This document shows positions 63,112 to 64,000 of a stretch of DNA of 64,000 nucleotides, piece by piece. Within the stretch, counting starts at the first letter, position 1. Each line of letters opens with the position of its first letter. The stretch spans positions 124,001 through 188,000 of the forward strand of contig NZ_FNAL01000001.1 in the NCBI RefSeq assembly GCF_900101915.1, written 5' to 3'. A program made the position numbers and the translations under genes. The stretch is from Psychrobacter pacificensis. Its GTDB lineage: Bacteria; Pseudomonadota; Gammaproteobacteria; Pseudomonadales; Moraxellaceae. Under the pieces are notes generated by a model that searched no databases, was not told the origin of the DNA, and saw only the letters and a program-made list of their open reading frames with translations.

Positions 63112-64000
63112 ATGTCATATGATAAGGTCATCGTACCAAGAGACGGCGAAAAAGTAACCGTGAATGCTGATTTGTCGCTAAATGTGCCCAATCATCCGAT
63201 TATTCCGTTCATTGAAGGTGACGGTATTGGGGTGGATATCACACCTGTCATGATAAAGGTGGTCAATGCAGCGGTCGATAAAGCCTACCACGGTAAAAAA
63301 TCAATTATCTGGATGGAAGCTTACTTGGGCGAAAAAGCGGCCAAAATATATGACGGTGAATATTTACCCAGTGAGACATTAGAGATTTTAAAAGACTACG
63401 TCATCAGTATCAAGGGACCGTTGACCACGCCGGTGGGTGGTGGCTTTAGTTCGTTGAATGTGGCTGTACGTCAAAATCTTGATCTGTATGTCTGTCAGCG
63501 ACCAGTACGCTGGTTTAAAGGCGTGCCAAGCCCAGTACAGCATCCTGAGCTGACCAATATGGTGATCTTTCGTGAAAATACAGAAGATATCTATACAGGT
63601 ATCGAGTGGAAGGCAGGCAGTGATGATGCCAAAAAAGTCATCAATTTCTTAAGAGAAGAGATGGGTGTGACCAGCATTCGCTTCCCTGAAGACTGCGGCA
63701 TCGGTATCAAGCCTGTCTCAAAAGAAGGCTCGCAGCGCCTAGTACGTAAAGCCATTCAGCATGCTATCGATAATGACTTGCCAAACGTGACCCTCGTGCA
63801 TAAAGGCAATATCATGAAATTTACGGAAGGCGCGTTTAAAGATTGGGGGTATGAGCTGGCAGCAGAGCGTTTTGATGCTAAGCCATTAGATGGTGGTCCA
63901 TGGATGACGATGAAAAATCCCAAAACGGGTAATGACATCATCATCAAAGATGTGATCGCTGATGCATTCTTGCAGCAGATTTTGATGCGTCCGGCAGATT
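63112..64000 (+). CDS. icd: NADP-dependent isocitrate dehydrogenase (5' part; runs off window)
   Basis: The frame is open from the ATG at 63112 to the window end (296 codons seen of ~420). AAGGAGTTTTATCC lies upstream. [48 protein letters not shown] and [14 protein letters not shown] are the E. coli-type Icd motifs. The [13 protein letters not shown] loop holds the Ser equivalent to the AceK-phosphorylated Ser113. [23 protein letters not shown] confirms the dimeric NADP-type family. It makes 2-oxoglutarate in the TCA cycle. Confidence 0.96.
   Translation, partial: MSYDKVIVPRDGEKVTVNADLSLNVPNHPIIPFIEGDGIGVDITPVMIKVVNAAVDKAYHGKKSIIWMEAYLGEKAAKIYDGEYLPSETLEILKDYVISIKGPLTTPVGGGFSSLNVAVRQNLDLYVCQRPVRWFKGVPSPVQHPELTNMVIFRENTEDIYTGIEWKAGSDDAKKVINFLREEMGVTSIRFPEDCGIGIKPVSKEGSQRLVRKAIQHAIDNDLPNVTLVHKGNIMKFTEGAFKDWGYELAAERFDAKPLDGGPWMTMKNPKTGNDIIIKDVIADAFLQQILMRPAD

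Noticed and set aside
1-64000. CRISPR arrays, rRNA, tRNA, prophage or intact transposase genes
   Set aside because: Read through intergenic regions on both strands; no regular spaced repeats, no tRNA T-loop or acceptor pattern and no phage or transposase proteins found.

Overview
The window reads as a chromosomal segment of a Gram-negative gammaproteobacterium of the Moraxellaceae, most likely Psychrobacter. This is inferred from the proteins (SecA, Fur, RNase E, MutS, cytochromes c4/c5, PilT/PilU), the AT-rich intergenic DNA and family-typical neighbourhoods such as mutS-fdxA, rne/rluC divergent, bamE/fur divergent and rluE/icd divergent. No database was searched. It is mostly core genome. 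I see no CRISPR array, rRNA, tRNA, prophage or intact transposase gene.

Layout. 1-4.1 kb: end of a type IV pilus tip locus (pilY1 3' part, two pilE-like minor pilins), then a pilA-type pilin behind a well-formed sigma-54 promoter. 4.3-11.1 kb: fdxA and mutS (minus) divergent from secA (plus). 11.2-13.6 kb: a small lipoprotein and two stress-type DUF2382 proteins, one carrying a PRC barrel. 14-18 kb: thiolase, homoserine dehydrogenase and a DsbC-like lipoprotein, all minus. 18.3-25.8 kb: a DUF808 membrane protein, a 1393-residue RNase E and divergent rluC across a 1.2 kb gap. 25.9-31.6 kb: HAD phosphatase, GTPase EngB, cytochromes c5 and c4, a membrane protein overlapping an rnfH-like gene, and bamE. 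31.8-34.7 kb: fur, then the retraction motor genes pilT-pilU. 35-43.6 kb: PLP-homeostasis protein, CorC-type protein, NAD synthetase, AI-2E family permease, pdxB and epmA. 43.7-49 kb: SDR-like protein, YaiI family protein, purK, purE, a metallophosphatase and a rhomboid protease. 49.3-53 kb: a tandem pair of paralogous single-pass membrane proteins, only one of which keeps an OmpA domain. 53-64 kb: nagZ, tail-specific protease, SlyD-type FKBP, M61 peptidase, DUF305 lipoprotein, rluE and the start of icd.

Functional themes. The pilus tip and pilin genes at one end and pilT-pilU in the middle serve the same twitching/adhesion machine. Cytochromes c4 and c5 are likely electron carriers to terminal oxidases. 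Several genes act in envelope quality control (SecA, BamE, DsbC, Prc, NagZ, OmpA-like, rhomboid).

Most notable observations. (1) A perfect 10-bp tandem duplication just inside fur puts its ATG and Shine-Dalgarno out of frame with the rest of the gene. Removing one copy restores a normal Fur N-terminus. (2) Two short non-coding elements share AGGGCGTGT-type terminal inverted repeats flanked by TA, one between nadE and its terminator and one behind the M61 peptidase gene. (3) A terminator at 53.1 kb has a near-perfect palindrome, resembling abutted IS3-type ends, in its loop. (4) The paralogous membrane/OmpA pair has divergent C-termini. (5) A perfect 24-bp palindrome follows the prc-type protease gene.
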